Source: Desulfomonile sp963700305 (GTDB lineage Bacteria; Desulfobacterota; Desulfomonilia; Desulfomonilales; Desulfomonilaceae). Taken from it: 64,000 bases of DNA. The stretch is from contig CAVOXB010000011.1 of NCBI GenBank assembly GCA_963700305.1, positions 1 to 64,000 of the forward strand, in the 5' to 3' direction. Of the stretch, positions 42,705 through 52,428 are shown piece by piece (the stretch's first letter is position 1; each line of letters opens with the position of its first letter). The notes under the pieces were generated by a model. The model was not told the DNA's origin. It made no database searches and saw nothing but the letters and a program-made list of their open reading frames with translations. The translations under genes and the position numbers were made by a program.

Positions 42705-44690
42705 ATGGGATTCCGTAACCTACCTGAAACGACTCGAAAAATTTGCGCCCGAATACTGGTCGTCGCGGCATTGTTGTCGATTTTTGTTACGATAGCTTAC
42801 TTGCTAAATTTCATGGCCTTGGATGCACCGACCTATTATGATTCCAGTCGAATCATGGATAATCGTCACATTTTTACGAACCAAGGAGTTCATGGAGTAG
42901 TAAAGATTTTTCTTCAGCGTCCTGTGGCCATGATAACTTTTTATGTTAATTACTTGATTCATGATCTTAATCCGTATTACTTCCGGTTGACAAACATTTT
43001 GCTATTGGCGGTAACAGGCCTGCTCGTTGCAGTCATTTTGGAGTTGTTACTCAGCATTGAATGCAGACGAGATATGATGACCGACAATGAGAGGCATGCC
43101 ATTTCAATCACGATAGCGACCCTCTTTGTTGCTCATCCTCTTAACACTTATGCGACCATCTATATATGGCAGCGAATGGCTTTGTTAGCTACCCTCTTCA
43201 CTTACGCAGGCCTTGCGGTATATTTGGCAACAAGGTTGGAGATCTGGAATAATGCTAGAATAGGTTACACGATCCGTGTTTTGTTATTTCTTTGCGAACT
43301 ACTTAGCAAGGAAAATGCGATTATTTTGCCCCTTATTTTAATATTGGCGGAAATTACTTTTTTCCATCCGAGTTGGAGGCACACGGTTCTTAGCTGTTTC
43401 GTTTTTGGGATGATTACCGTTGGCTTTACAATCGCCATGTCGTGGTTGGAACGGGCTCACGGCACCTCGCAGATAAAGGACGGCATCGTGGGAACGCTTC
43501 AGCAATACTACCTGGAGGCTGACAGAAGCCTTCTTTAGGTCCTTCTTACTCAAACCAGGGTCTTTTTCATCTACCTCTACGCCATCTTCTTTCCCACCTT
43601 AGACAATACGCAACTCATTAGACATTTTTCTGTGTCCATTTCTCTCACTAACCCTTTCTCCACTTTTCTTGCAGTTGCAGGACTCCTCACGTATTTGGCC
43701 GCGTCCATTATTTCGGTCGTTGCAAGACCTTTAGCGGGATTCGGTTTGCTCTTTTTCGCGATAGCATCGATCCCTGAACCTCTGCTTGTACCTCAATACT
43801 CGTACTTTGGTTATAGAGCAGTACTCCCCTTGCTGGGAATAGGGCTGGGCCTTGCTGACGCCATGTCATGGTTTATATCTCGAAAACGATTCATTACATC
43901 CTTTAATTACCGTCTGCTCTACGTTGGAGTGGGGTTTGTCGCGGTTCTGTTCTTTATGGCCAGGACAGGGATAGAGATGGCCGAAGTATGGAAGGATCCA
44001 GTCCGTTTTTGGTCCAGAGTTGCCGAATCCATTCCTGAAACAGGCGAAAGACTCGAGGCGAAACTTGCCTTTGAAGTGTATTATAGTCTTGGCCAGGCTC
44101 TGCAGTTTGCCGGCAGAAACGATGAGGCCGTTCTTTATTATTCTAAGGCGCCGCTAACTGTCCCCGATGGACGAAACGTTTATGGCGCGTTAGGGTCTGC
44201 CTTTCTTAAAGTAGGCGACACAGAGAAAGCTGAAACGTTTCTCAAACAATCTCTTGCAGTAAGTCCAAACGACTCGACAACGCTCGGCAACATGGAACAC
44301 CTGAGAATTAAGCAGGGAAGAATTGACGAAGCTCAAACGTATTTTGAAAAGGCTGTCGAGCATACGCCCTTTAGCGCCCGGGCACACTACAATCTGGGGA
44401 TCCACTTCTTGAACTGTCAGAGACTGAATGAGGCTGGTGAGCATCTGGCGAAAGCAATTCGTTTGAACCCCACTTTTGGAGAGGCTTACGGTGAGCTCGG
44501 AGCAGTGCACGCCATGTTGGGAAATTTGATAGATGCGATTCCGAATTTCAGAAAGGCCCTGCAGATAAGCCCTTCTGACGAGATCACAAGAGGCTATTTA
44601 GAAACGGCTCTGATTCAATTGCGTGATGAAAAGGGAAATAGTCGCCCACCAGCATCTGAGGAGCAGTTGGGCCGCAAAAACTTTAAGTGA
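42705..44690 (+). CDS. Membrane TPR protein (TMTC/O-mannosyltransferase-like) with an in-frame amber codon
   Basis: About 661 residues counting one in-frame TAG at 43536–43538. Residues 1–~450 form about ten hydrophobic helices (topology inferred). The C-terminal 200 residues are TPRs (ALGSAFLKVGDTEKAETFLK, HYNLGIHFLNCQRLNEAGEHL). This resembles membrane TPR proteins related to polyprenyl-phosphate-sugar O-transferases. The frame continues unchanged past the TAG (…RSLL–stop–VLLTQTRVFFIYLYAIFFP), so it is a substitution-like change, unlike the one-base slips elsewhere in the window. ATG 42705 has GAGG eight bases upstream. I cannot tell sequencing error from a real nonsense codon. Confidence 0.75.
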
Positions 44691-44758
44691 CGGCGAACAC
44701 ACCGTGCAATACGACATCAAACAAAGATGAGCATCCTCGCCGGAACTCTATCGATTTT

Positions 44759-47700
44759 TCACTGCTCCGACCTGAATTGCTCAAAGGGTTCCATACGCAC
44801 GTCCGGGGATTCGTAAAGGCCCCTCACTCGGAATGTAGTAGTCAGTAATTTGCCGTTCTTGGTGATCAGGTTGCCTAGCAAGCCGGACACAATAGTATCG
44901 AACCCCACCAAAGGCGAAACGTCCACCTTGAAATCAACTCTGTGCTGATCGCTGAAATACATTCCGGACGCGTCTATGCGAGTTGCATCAGACATGAGCT
45001 GCAGATTTTTGACCGTCCATTTACTGTCGAAAACTTCCATTTCCCAGTTCATTCGCTGGTACGGCAATCCTTGAGATATTAGATCCGGGAAGCGTCCTCT
45101 GAGGAGAGAGCCAAGATTTAACACAGATGATATCTTGGATAGAACCTCAAATCTGTGAATTGTGCCCTCTTTAAGCCTCACTTCCATTGTACCGGTTTTT
45201 TGAATTCCGTTGTTTTCCCGCTTTGGGCTGAGCTTCCACTCCATTTTGCCTGCTAAAAGCATTGCGCCTTCGATCCACAATCTGTTCCCGTCTGCGGGCA
45301 TCGCCCTCTCAATTCTTAGCTGATCTCCCTGGTATTCCACTTTGAACGGAACCTGAGCATTGTCTCGAAGATCGAAAAGAGCCGTCCCCCTCATCAGGCC
45401 ATCGGCAAAATGCATGCCCCAGCTCGTAGCCTTCACAAAGCCTCCGGCAGCCTCAAAAGAAGCCCGAAAATCCGAAAAAACCCTGGTCGCTGTTTTGCCC
45501 TTGGCGATTTTCAGAGAGCCTGCGCCTCTGCTTCGGGCCAAGAACCTTACGAATCGATTGTTCTTCAGCCATTCACCCCAGGTCGTAGGGCTCACGTATC
45601 CTGGAGGAGATGTGAAGTCTGTGGTGTCCAGGAATGAGCTTTCAAAGTTCATATCCACTTTCGGGTTATCCAAGTCACTGATCGCCACAGTGCCGGAAAT
45701 GAAGGAACTGCCTATTCTAGCTTTTTCTATTGTGACATTGAGCGATTTCCCCTTACGGCGAAGGCTTCCGGTTAGTCCTTCAGTGCGTTTATAGAAGAAA
45801 GGAAGATGCATAGAAACGTGACTCATGAGTATGTTCGATTCTATTGCAATCTCCCCCCGGGACCTGTCCTGGCCTCCTCGTATTATCAGGTCGCCTTCAA
45901 TTCTTCCGCCGGGTTGTATTTCCAGAGACGGGTCGGCTACTGGGACTAGGGCTGCAGTCGGAATCCCTTTCGGAGGGAGGTTTACAAAAACGGCGAAAGC
46001 ACCGTGTTCGTCTACATTGGCCTTGGCCGAGATCCGGATATTGTCCAGAATCAAGTATGCGTCTTCAACTGTCACCCTATCGGAATTGATAGATCCAGTG
46101 GCTTCCACCGTACAGGGTGTTCCGATGTTTTTTCTCAAGTACTTGCCGATCACGAGCGAATTCGATTTTAGGTCTGTGCCAACAGAGAACTCTATTGCGT
46201 TCTTGCCTTTGACTAAAATAGTCGCCGGAATATTTCCGGATATGCTCAAATCGCTCTGAAAAAGGCCAAGCTTCCTGAAATCCGATGGCAAAAGCTTCAA
46301 GTCCCCGGAGACATTCATCCCATCAGGGGAAAAAGACCCGCTTACTTCTGCGGGACTGTCGCCAATCATGCCCTTTATCCCTGAAAAACTCACACCAGTG
46401 CTCCTGAATCTCAGCGAACCGTTGATTTTCTTCAACGGAAGCGCTAGTCCGGCAACTCGACACTGGAATTCCTCGAGATCCAAACGTCCTTTCAAGCTGG
46501 GGTTTTTCAGGCTGCCCTTAATATCCAGGGTGATTGACAACCCGCCACGAAAATCCGAGATCTTTGAAAGCCAGGGTGAAATATTGGCTGCAACAGGCCC
46601 GTATTCCAGAAGCGGCCTTAAATCCTGTGCCTGCGCGTTCATCGAGATAAACAAATCGGATTTGGGTGAACCCGAGAGGTCCCCCACGAATCCGTTAAGG
46701 ACGATGGGAGACGTGCCTAACGTGAGGCTAATTCCCTTGAATAATAATTCGTCATTGCTGATGCGAATTCGTCCCGTCGCGTTCGTCACAGGCAAACCGA
46801 ACCCGGGGATAAAGCCTGAGATCCGGTCAGCGTAGGCATCCAGCAAAAGAGCGGTCCCAGCACTCTGCAGATTCGTGAGATCCGAAACCTTTCCTGTCCA
46901 GGCACCGCCCAAAATCCTGAGATGACCCGAAAGACCTGCTTCAAGCAGCCGATCTCGGTCTTCCTCTTTGAGGAGCTTCTGGGGAATAAACGGGAACAGT
47001 TTCTGTAAATCCAGGTCCGCTTTTTTCACAGACACGCTTACTCCGGGTTGTTCAGAAGAAAGATTGCTGATCTTTACTTCCACACCGAAGCTCATACCAG
47101 GCACTGACAGATCGGGCAGATCGATAGTAAGCGTGTCCGCTTGTCGCCGTGCCATAAATTTTGCTGATGCTTTGGTTACAGGCGCTGGATTTGCAAATAA
47201 TTTTCCCGGCAGTAGAATCCCGTTGGATAAAATCAGCTCTCCATTTGCGGTAAATTGGCGGTCACTTCCATCAAGCTGTAGTGACGCGTTCACCAACCCT
47301 TCGGCTACGGGAATATCTATCTTTAAGTTCGCGAGGAATCCTATCAGGATGGAAACGGGACAATCCGTGATCTTAGCATCCACTCTGCCTTTCCATTCGC
47401 CGTCGAACACGGGAGTCGCGTCCACTTGACCCCGTATGTCGAATGCCCCCGTTTTGTTAAAAGAAACTGCTTTGCCGGATAGTTGAAAATCCTTTGCACC
47501 TCGCGGAGTGAGGTCTTCGACCGTAAATTGGATATCCGAGAAAGAAGTCTTGTTTGTCCCGTCTTCCCCGCCTGGAACGCCAAAAACAACGCGGCCGTCA
47601 CGTATCTCCAGATGTTTTACCACCGGATATATCTTTGGGGCCGGCGGCGGCGTCATTTTTTCATGCTCGCCAAATGGGGTCGGCCTCGGTATGATCACTG

Positions 47701-48085
47701 TAGGATTGGAAATTGTGATGTAGTCGAAATAGAGAGTGCCCTTGAGAAGAGGCATCAAAGAGACCCGTAACTCAACCTTCGGGATCGAGAGCTCCGGTTT
47801 GTGGCTTGGATCATCCCGAACTTCTAAACTTGAAACTGAGATCCGCGCTGAATCCAGCGTGAGCCACTCAAGCTCTGCAGATGAAAAAGAAATCTTCTTG
47901 CCCGTGGAAGACTCGATTCCCTCCGCTATTATGGAAACGACCTGTTTACCCTCCAGTCCGAAACGCACAAATAGGAAAATCGCTGCGGCGACCATGAATA
48001 CAACGGCCAAGAACAAAAGTATTGCCGTTATGACCCGACGAAGCCACTTCGATCCAGGGGCTGTGATCTGATTTTTATTTTCCAT
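44759..48085 (-). CDS. AsmA/YhdP-like large envelope protein
   Basis: A 1108-residue protein with one N-terminal anchor (about 19–42) and a long periplasmic, beta-rich body. Pattern repeats of amphipathic strands and phrases such as GTLYFDYITISNPTVIIPRP and the C-terminal RIDASGMYFSDQHRVDFKVDVSP match AsmA/DUF3971-type proteins. These form long grooves that move phospholipids between inner and outer membrane. ATG 48085. A strong hairpin (48104–48128) lies 19 bases before the start. Function by family; the C-terminal segment is characteristic. Confidence 0.8.
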   Translation of the reverse strand: MENKNQITAPGSKWLRRVITAILLFLAVVFMVAAAIFLFVRFGLEGKQVVSIIAEGIESSTGKKISFSSAELEWLTLDSARISVSSLEVRDDPSHKPELSIPKVELRVSLMPLLKGTLYFDYITISNPTVIIPRPTPFGEHEKMTPPPAPKIYPVVKHLEIRDGRVVFGVPGGEDGTNKTSFSDIQFTVEDLTPRGAKDFQLSGKAVSFNKTGAFDIRGQVDATPVFDGEWKGRVDAKITDCPVSILIGFLANLKIDIPVAEGLVNASLQLDGSDRQFTANGELILSNGILLPGKLFANPAPVTKASAKFMARRQADTLTIDLPDLSVPGMSFGVEVKISNLSSEQPGVSVSVKKADLDLQKLFPFIPQKLLKEEDRDRLLEAGLSGHLRILGGAWTGKVSDLTNLQSAGTALLLDAYADRISGFIPGFGLPVTNATGRIRISNDELLFKGISLTLGTSPIVLNGFVGDLSGSPKSDLFISMNAQAQDLRPLLEYGPVAANISPWLSKISDFRGGLSITLDIKGSLKNPSLKGRLDLEEFQCRVAGLALPLKKINGSLRFRSTGVSFSGIKGMIGDSPAEVSGSFSPDGMNVSGDLKLLPSDFRKLGLFQSDLSISGNIPATILVKGKNAIEFSVGTDLKSNSLVIGKYLRKNIGTPCTVEATGSINSDRVTVEDAYLILDNIRISAKANVDEHGAFAVFVNLPPKGIPTAALVPVADPSLEIQPGGRIEGDLIIRGGQDRSRGEIAIESNILMSHVSMHLPFFYKRTEGLTGSLRRKGKSLNVTIEKARIGSSFISGTVAISDLDNPKVDMNFESSFLDTTDFTSPPGYVSPTTWGEWLKNNRFVRFLARSRGAGSLKIAKGKTATRVFSDFRASFEAAGGFVKATSWGMHFADGLMRGTALFDLRDNAQVPFKVEYQGDQLRIERAMPADGNRLWIEGAMLLAGKMEWKLSPKRENNGIQKTGTMEVRLKEGTIHRFEVLSKISSVLNLGSLLRGRFPDLISQGLPYQRMNWEMEVFDSKWTVKNLQLMSDATRIDASGMYFSDQHRVDFKVDVSPLVGFDTIVSGLLGNLITKNGKLLTTTFRVRGLYESPDVRMEPFEQFRSEQ

Positions 48086-48103
48086 TGGATTCGGAACTGA
48101 AAT

Positions 48104-48128
48104 CCGGCCGCAATTGGCTTGCGGCCGG
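48104..48128 (-). terminator. Perfect hairpin between the Rho_N gene and the AsmA-like gene
   Basis: CCGGCCGCAA (48104–48113) and TTGCGGCCGG (48119–48128) pair perfectly around TTGGC. On the minus strand it lies after the Rho_N-domain gene and just before the AsmA start. No U-run follows, so it is either a weak intrinsic terminator or an mRNA structure near the AsmA ribosome site. Confidence 0.45.
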
Positions 48129-48205
48129 TTTGGACTTCCTCGGATCGTTTCTTTATTGACGGGAATACTGAAAGGTATTCTGTCTGAAAAAAGAATGAAT
48201 CAGAT

Positions 48206-48535
48206 TTATGCTCGGGTCTCTCTTCTAAGTTTGGATATTTTTTTCCTCAGGACAGTCAGCCGAAGTTTAGACGCGCCTTGTTCACGTTCTTCGTCCCGCT
48301 TTTGTCTCAATTCCAATATCTTGGCCTTCAAGGCTCTCACGCCCCCGTTTTTCTTCTTTTCCGGCTCCGCAATCCCTTTGGCTTTTCTGACCTCTGTGAG
48401 CAATTCTTCTTTGTTCATTCCATGGGCACCCTGGACTTCACCGCTTTTGAGGGCTTCTTCACGAAGTTCTTTGATAGTCCAATTTTCCAGTGGTTTTTCT
48501 TTTTTTTCTTTTTGTTCCTTTTTCTTTCCCGCCAT
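48206..48535 (-). CDS. Small Rho_N-domain, highly basic protein
   Basis: A 109-residue, Lys/Glu-rich protein. ATG 48535 has GGAG upstream. Residues about 17–52 (ENWTIKELREEALKSGEVQGAHGMNKEELL) fit the Rho N-terminal (SAP-like) helical module, which binds nucleic acid. The rest is a charged coiled coil (ILELRQKRDEEREQ…LRLTVLRKKISKLR). A nucleic-acid-binding role is likely by family; a link to Rho itself is not shown. Downstream lies a perfect hairpin. Confidence 0.78.
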   Translation of the reverse strand: MAGKKKEQKEKKEKPLENWTIKELREEALKSGEVQGAHGMNKEELLTEVRKAKGIAEPEKKKNGGVRALKAKILELRQKRDEEREQGASKLRLTVLRKKISKLRRETRA

Positions 48536-48763
48536 TTTTGCTCCTGCTCAAGATAATTTTATAAGAGAATTATCACTAAAATCTGCCTTAAGTTCAACCG
48601 TTTTTTCCAGAGCGTCTATTCAGCTATCGAAAAGTGTTTCTCTTCACGGATACCGTCCTCTGGGGAAATAGCGGTAAGCTGCCATTGCGAGGGTGACACT
48701 GCGACGCAAACTCTATCAGGCCTAAACCCCGCTGTGAAAAGCTTCATTGTGCTAATTGTACAA

Positions 48764-49037
48764 AATGCCAAAATTATTGTCCAATTTATGGGAATTGCGT
48801 CTGGCGCCACGGACTTGATCCCATGGGCGTCAAAATATCGCCGTCTGGGCTCTCTATAGTGGCGGCCGGCGTCCCTGCCGGCCAGATGGTGGCCTTCATC
48901 CGCTCGCCACTGAGGAAGTCTCCGCTACACAGCTGAAGTTTTTGTGCGAATTCGGGTGCTCCTTTACCCACGATGGCCGGCAGGGACGCCGGCCGCTACT
49001 AATACTGTGTTTCGCCATGTCGCTGCGCTCGCAATTG
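48764..49037. repeat. MITE-like element with 28-bp inverted repeats (copy 2)
   Basis: Left arm 48857–48884 (TAGTGGCGGCCGGCGTCCCT…) and right arm 48974–49001 are near-perfect inverted repeats, 145 bp end to end. It begins with AAAATGCCAAAATTATTGTCC, the box also found at 17,137, then CACGGACTTGATCC. Downstream TTTCGCCATGTCGCTGC matches copy 1. It occupies most of the 570-bp gap between the Rho_N gene and the next gene. Confidence 0.75.
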
Positions 49038-49102
49038 ACGTGCGCGGGGAAAACCTTTTGCCCGAGTTTTTTTGTTGAGCCACAGCCAGTTCTTACCAAG
49101 CA

Positions 49103-50464
49103 TCAGGATCCGTCGATTCTGGACAGCATTTTTATGTCGAATCCTTCTTTTCGATTTCGTATGTCATAGTAAAAAATCACCAGGCAAACAGCTCCAAACA
49201 TCTGCCCAAAAATGCTGCCCAGATTACTGAAAACCTGAGTCAAAACAGTCTTTGACAGCTGCGACAAAGGGAACAACAGTGTCAATAAGGAGGCCGGCAT
49301 CTGGAAAAGCATTGAAATAGTCACACTTATCAACATGAACAGAATGAGCAAAATGGCCAACCTGAACCAATAGGATCGCGGCCATGGGCCATTCGCCTTG
49401 CCTGAAAGCAGTTTCCAGCTTCTCTTAAGAGCGCCGGAATACGCTATGTCTTCTATGATTATTACTTTATCGAACAGCAACAGCTTGACCATCACATAAA
49501 TCAATGCACAAAACAGAGGAATCCAAGTTATTGCAGAAAACCAACCGGAAGGTGTAATCAATGCGAACAGATAGAAGAATCCTACGCCCGCGACAACGGT
49601 CATGAATATGACCCCAAGGATTACCAGGGTAAGAAGCATGGACGTAAGGACGAATTTTCCAAGTCTATCGAACACAAAACTATAGGATTCTTTTATATTG
49701 ATCTGTTTCCCAAGGTAAGTTGAAGACACGGCGTGTATCATCGCTCCCTGAGCAAGGTAAAACAGGCATACAAATGAAACAATAGCGCTGGGGATTAGTA
49801 AGACACCTGCAATCACAAGCATCGTAATTGACATTTGGGATATACTCTGCACAGTCAAACCAATTATACCCACAATAATAGTCAACACAATTGCGATTAT
49901 TGCGGTCAAGAGCCACGGAATCGCGGAAATCGCCAACAGTTTCCAAAAATTATTCCTGCAGATCTGAAAAGTTTTGTCCAGAATGCCCCCCAGAGTAAGG
50001 GGCTCAAGAGATACGTCCTCGGGTCCTTCTTCAGGCTCTTCGCTGAAAGGGGGGGGTGATCCTGATGCAGCGGCGGCGTAAGTTTGCAGGGGTTCCACTT
50101 TGGGTGGCTCTTCCGGAACCGCAACGAATTGGGAGGTAGACATGACCTGAGTCTCGGAGAGCAGCGCTGTCCCCGGGAGAATTTGAGTCTCTGCTACATC
50201 CGCGATGGCCGGCATATCAAACGGCGGAAAGACTTCTACCACACAATTCAGCTTAGTTAAGTATCTAACCAACCGGCCGGCAGTCTTTCTGGACGCTTTC
50301 CGAGTCATAGTCCACGGGAGCGACTCCAGCTTCTTGAGCGTTTTTCCGGCATCGAAATTTTTTACAACACGCTCGATTCCTTCAGCCACTTTGATCTTAT
50401 CCGTTCCAGGTTTCAACCCGGTAATAATCACCGTGTAAAGAGTTTCAGAATTCTCCTGAGACAT
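49103..50464 (-). CDS. Multi-pass membrane protein with N-terminal alpha/beta module
   Basis: A 453-residue protein. ATG 50464 follows GGAAGGAAAA. Residues 5–80 are an alpha/beta module (YTVIITGL…GIERVVKNF…LTKLNCVVEVFPPF) comparable in layout to the fragment at 16,494–16,667. After a Pro/Glu-rich linker, residues about 165–435 carry six or more hydrophobic helices of the DUF975/YciC-like type (TLGGILDKTFQICRNNFWKLL). Function unknown. It lies 53 bp downstream of the RDD gene on the same strand, so likely an operon. Confidence 0.7.
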   Translation of the reverse strand: MSQENSETLYTVIITGLKPGTDKIKVAEGIERVVKNFDAGKTLKKLESLPWTMTRKASRKTAGRLVRYLTKLNCVVEVFPPFDMPAIADVAETQILPGTALLSETQVMSTSQFVAVPEEPPKVEPLQTYAAAASGSPPPFSEEPEEGPEDVSLEPLTLGGILDKTFQICRNNFWKLLAISAIPWLLTAIIAIVLTIIVGIIGLTVQSISQMSITMLVIAGVLLIPSAIVSFVCLFYLAQGAMIHAVSSTYLGKQINIKESYSFVFDRLGKFVLTSMLLTLVILGVIFMTVVAGVGFFYLFALITPSGWFSAITWIPLFCALIYVMVKLLLFDKVIIIEDIAYSGALKRSWKLLSGKANGPWPRSYWFRLAILLILFMLISVTISMLFQMPASLLTLLFPLSQLSKTVLTQVFSNLGSIFGQMFGAVCLVIFYYDIRNRKEGFDIKMLSRIDGS

Positions 50465-50517
50465 GTATTTTCCTTCCCGTGGCTCATGTGTTTTCGTTTA
50501 TCCGACGTGTCAACGGT

Positions 50518-51318
50518 TCAAAGAATTCTCGTGCGTTCCCTATAAAGGGTTTCCATTATTTCCAGGAACTTCTCCGGATTCATTTCAATCTTTTCACGCT
50601 GTGCTCCAGCCATTATTCGTTCAGAGATTTTTGATGCCAATCGCATTCTGTGTTCCGGGTCCAATTCTTTTCTGCGGGACAGGAATTTCGACATAATCTG
50701 GTAGTCTTCCGGTGTCATGCTGGCCGCCACTGACCTCAATTCCGGGGCCTTAGGATGCCCGGGTGCGGTAATCTCAGGAACCGACGGGCTCATGGCTTCA
50801 CGTTCTGAAATTACGATTGTTCCAGCTGCAAGGTCCCCCAATCTACGGTTTTGCGAATCCAGGAACATCACGATAAGCCCCAGCGGATAGACTTCGCCCA
50901 GTATATCTACAAACCTCAAAATATTTCTCACCGCCGAGTCAAAAAAGGAGATAGGCCGCCCATCCTTGCGGATCACACGAATGTCCTGTGATCGCTTTCC
51001 GGGGGTGGAACCACTCCAAAAATACTCGAATATCACGAAATATCCAATCATTATTATGCCATAAAAAAGAAGGCCTATTGCGATGAGCCATTGCCAGAGT
51101 CCTTTTTTGGCCTGCGCTAGGAATTCGACAAACTGAGCCGTTTGTCCGGTGAAGAAAAGCAGCATGCTTACAAAAAAAATTATCCCGAGGACAGCTCCAA
51201 TTTGGATGAATTTGTCTATAAGAAACGCGATGAAACGTGCGCCGATTCCCGCGAGCTGAAATTGAAGCTCCAAATGCTCCGGTGTCTCTACAGTTATAGT
51301 TTTCACGTTTTTTTTCAC
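50518..51318 (-). CDS. RDD-family membrane protein
   Basis: A 266-residue inner-membrane protein. GTG 51318 is preceded by AAGGA. The RDD signature (Arg in GIGARFIAFLIDKF, Asp pair of the first helix) is present, with three to four helices to residue 150. After GSTPGKRSQDIRVI, VDILGEVYPLGLIVMFLDSQNRRLGDLAAGT completes the fold. A cytoplasmic charged C-terminus follows. Some RDD proteins act in ion transport; the role here is unknown. Divergent from the SpoIIM-like gene (83 bp), a pairing often seen in bacterial genomes. Confidence 0.85.
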   Translation of the reverse strand: MKKNVKTITVETPEHLELQFQLAGIGARFIAFLIDKFIQIGAVLGIIFFVSMLLFFTGQTAQFVEFLAQAKKGLWQWLIAIGLLFYGIIMIGYFVIFEYFWSGSTPGKRSQDIRVIRKDGRPISFFDSAVRNILRFVDILGEVYPLGLIVMFLDSQNRRLGDLAAGTIVISEREAMSPSVPEITAPGHPKAPELRSVAASMTPEDYQIMSKFLSRRKELDPEHRMRLASKISERIMAGAQREKIEMNPEKFLEIMETLYRERTRIL

Positions 51319-51401
51319 AGCCGATCCTTGGCGTGATATGATCGGTGAGGAGCTGGCTGCCTAGGAATCGCTCGCAACGCTAGATATCCAGGGGAGCGAA
51401 A

Positions 51402-52427
51402 TTGAATATAAACGAGTTCGTAAAGGAACGCAAAGCTGAATGGGAGAAACTGAACAAAATAGCTGCAAAATTGCAGCCTGGTGCACGACGTAATATTAGC
51501 CGTGAAGAGTTGTGGGAACTGGGGAAGCTATATGCAGCAGCGGTCTCGGACCTTTCCCTGCTGAGGTCCTCGGAATTCGGGCGGGATGAAAGAAATGACG
51601 TGGTGGCATATCTAAACAGCCTTGTGATTCGGGTTCACGGGATGATCTACAGAAAGCCGCCTTTCAACTGGCTCTCCATCGGCGAGTTTATTGGCCGTGA
51701 ATTTCCTGCAGCTTTTCGCCGGAACCTTTCTTACGTGCTGCTTTCAACAGGTGCATTCGTTCTATTGGGTTTTGTGGGATTTCTGCTGGGAATTCAAAAG
51801 CCTGGATTTATCGAGCTACTGGTCCCTGAACGCATAATTGGCACTGTGGAGAAAGGCCAAGTATGGTTCGACAGCCTTTACACTGTGGCGCCTACGGCTT
51901 CCAGCAGACTCATGACCCACAATATTTCAGTTACCTTTTTCATGGCTGCGTCAGGAATTACTTTCGGAATCGGTACGGTATATTTGTTGAGTCTGAATGG
52001 ACTACTCATCGGCGCTGTCGCTGCTTTGTGTTTCGAACATGATCTATCACTGAAATTTTGGTCTTTTGTGTTGCCACATGGAAGTCTCGAACTAACAGCC
52101 GTGTTTATAGCAGGCGCCTCGGGCTTGATTCTCGGACACGCGTTGCTCAATCCCGGCCCATACAGGAGAGCGGAATTTCTGGCCATCAGAGGCAAAGAAG
52201 CGGCCAGGTTGGCCTTAGGATGCGTGCCTCTGTTGATTCTGGCCGGAGTAATTGAAGGATTCTTTTCGCCTTCTCCCTTGCCCGCGTGGTTCAAACTGGT
52301 CTTCGCTGCCATTACGTTCGTCTCGCTCATGGGATTCCTTTTTTTCGCTGGCAGCGCCGCATCCATGGGTGACATCGATCAGAACGACCTTTGGCAATAC
52401 GAGGGTGATCATAAAGTTGGACGCTAG
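51402..52427 (+). CDS. SpoIIM-like (DUF95) membrane protein
   Basis: A 341-residue membrane protein of the stage II sporulation M family, which also occurs in non-sporulating bacteria. TTG 51402 is chosen for the GGGGAG six bases ahead. Residues 1–95 are a soluble helical part (LYAAAVSDLSLLRS); about five hydrophobic helices follow, with the family block FFMAASGITFGIGTVYLLSLNGLLIG and PHGSLELTAVFIAGASG. In other genomes it pairs with RDD proteins, as here. One base separates its stop from the next start. Confidence 0.85.
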   Translation: MNINEFVKERKAEWEKLNKIAAKLQPGARRNISREELWELGKLYAAAVSDLSLLRSSEFGRDERNDVVAYLNSLVIRVHGMIYRKPPFNWLSIGEFIGREFPAAFRRNLSYVLLSTGAFVLLGFVGFLLGIQKPGFIELLVPERIIGTVEKGQVWFDSLYTVAPTASSRLMTHNISVTFFMAASGITFGIGTVYLLSLNGLLIGAVAALCFEHDLSLKFWSFVLPHGSLELTAVFIAGASGLILGHALLNPGPYRRAEFLAIRGKEAARLALGCVPLLILAGVIEGFFSPSPLPAWFKLVFAAITFVSLMGFLFFAGSAASMGDIDQNDLWQYEGDHKVGR

Positions 52428-52428
52428 T

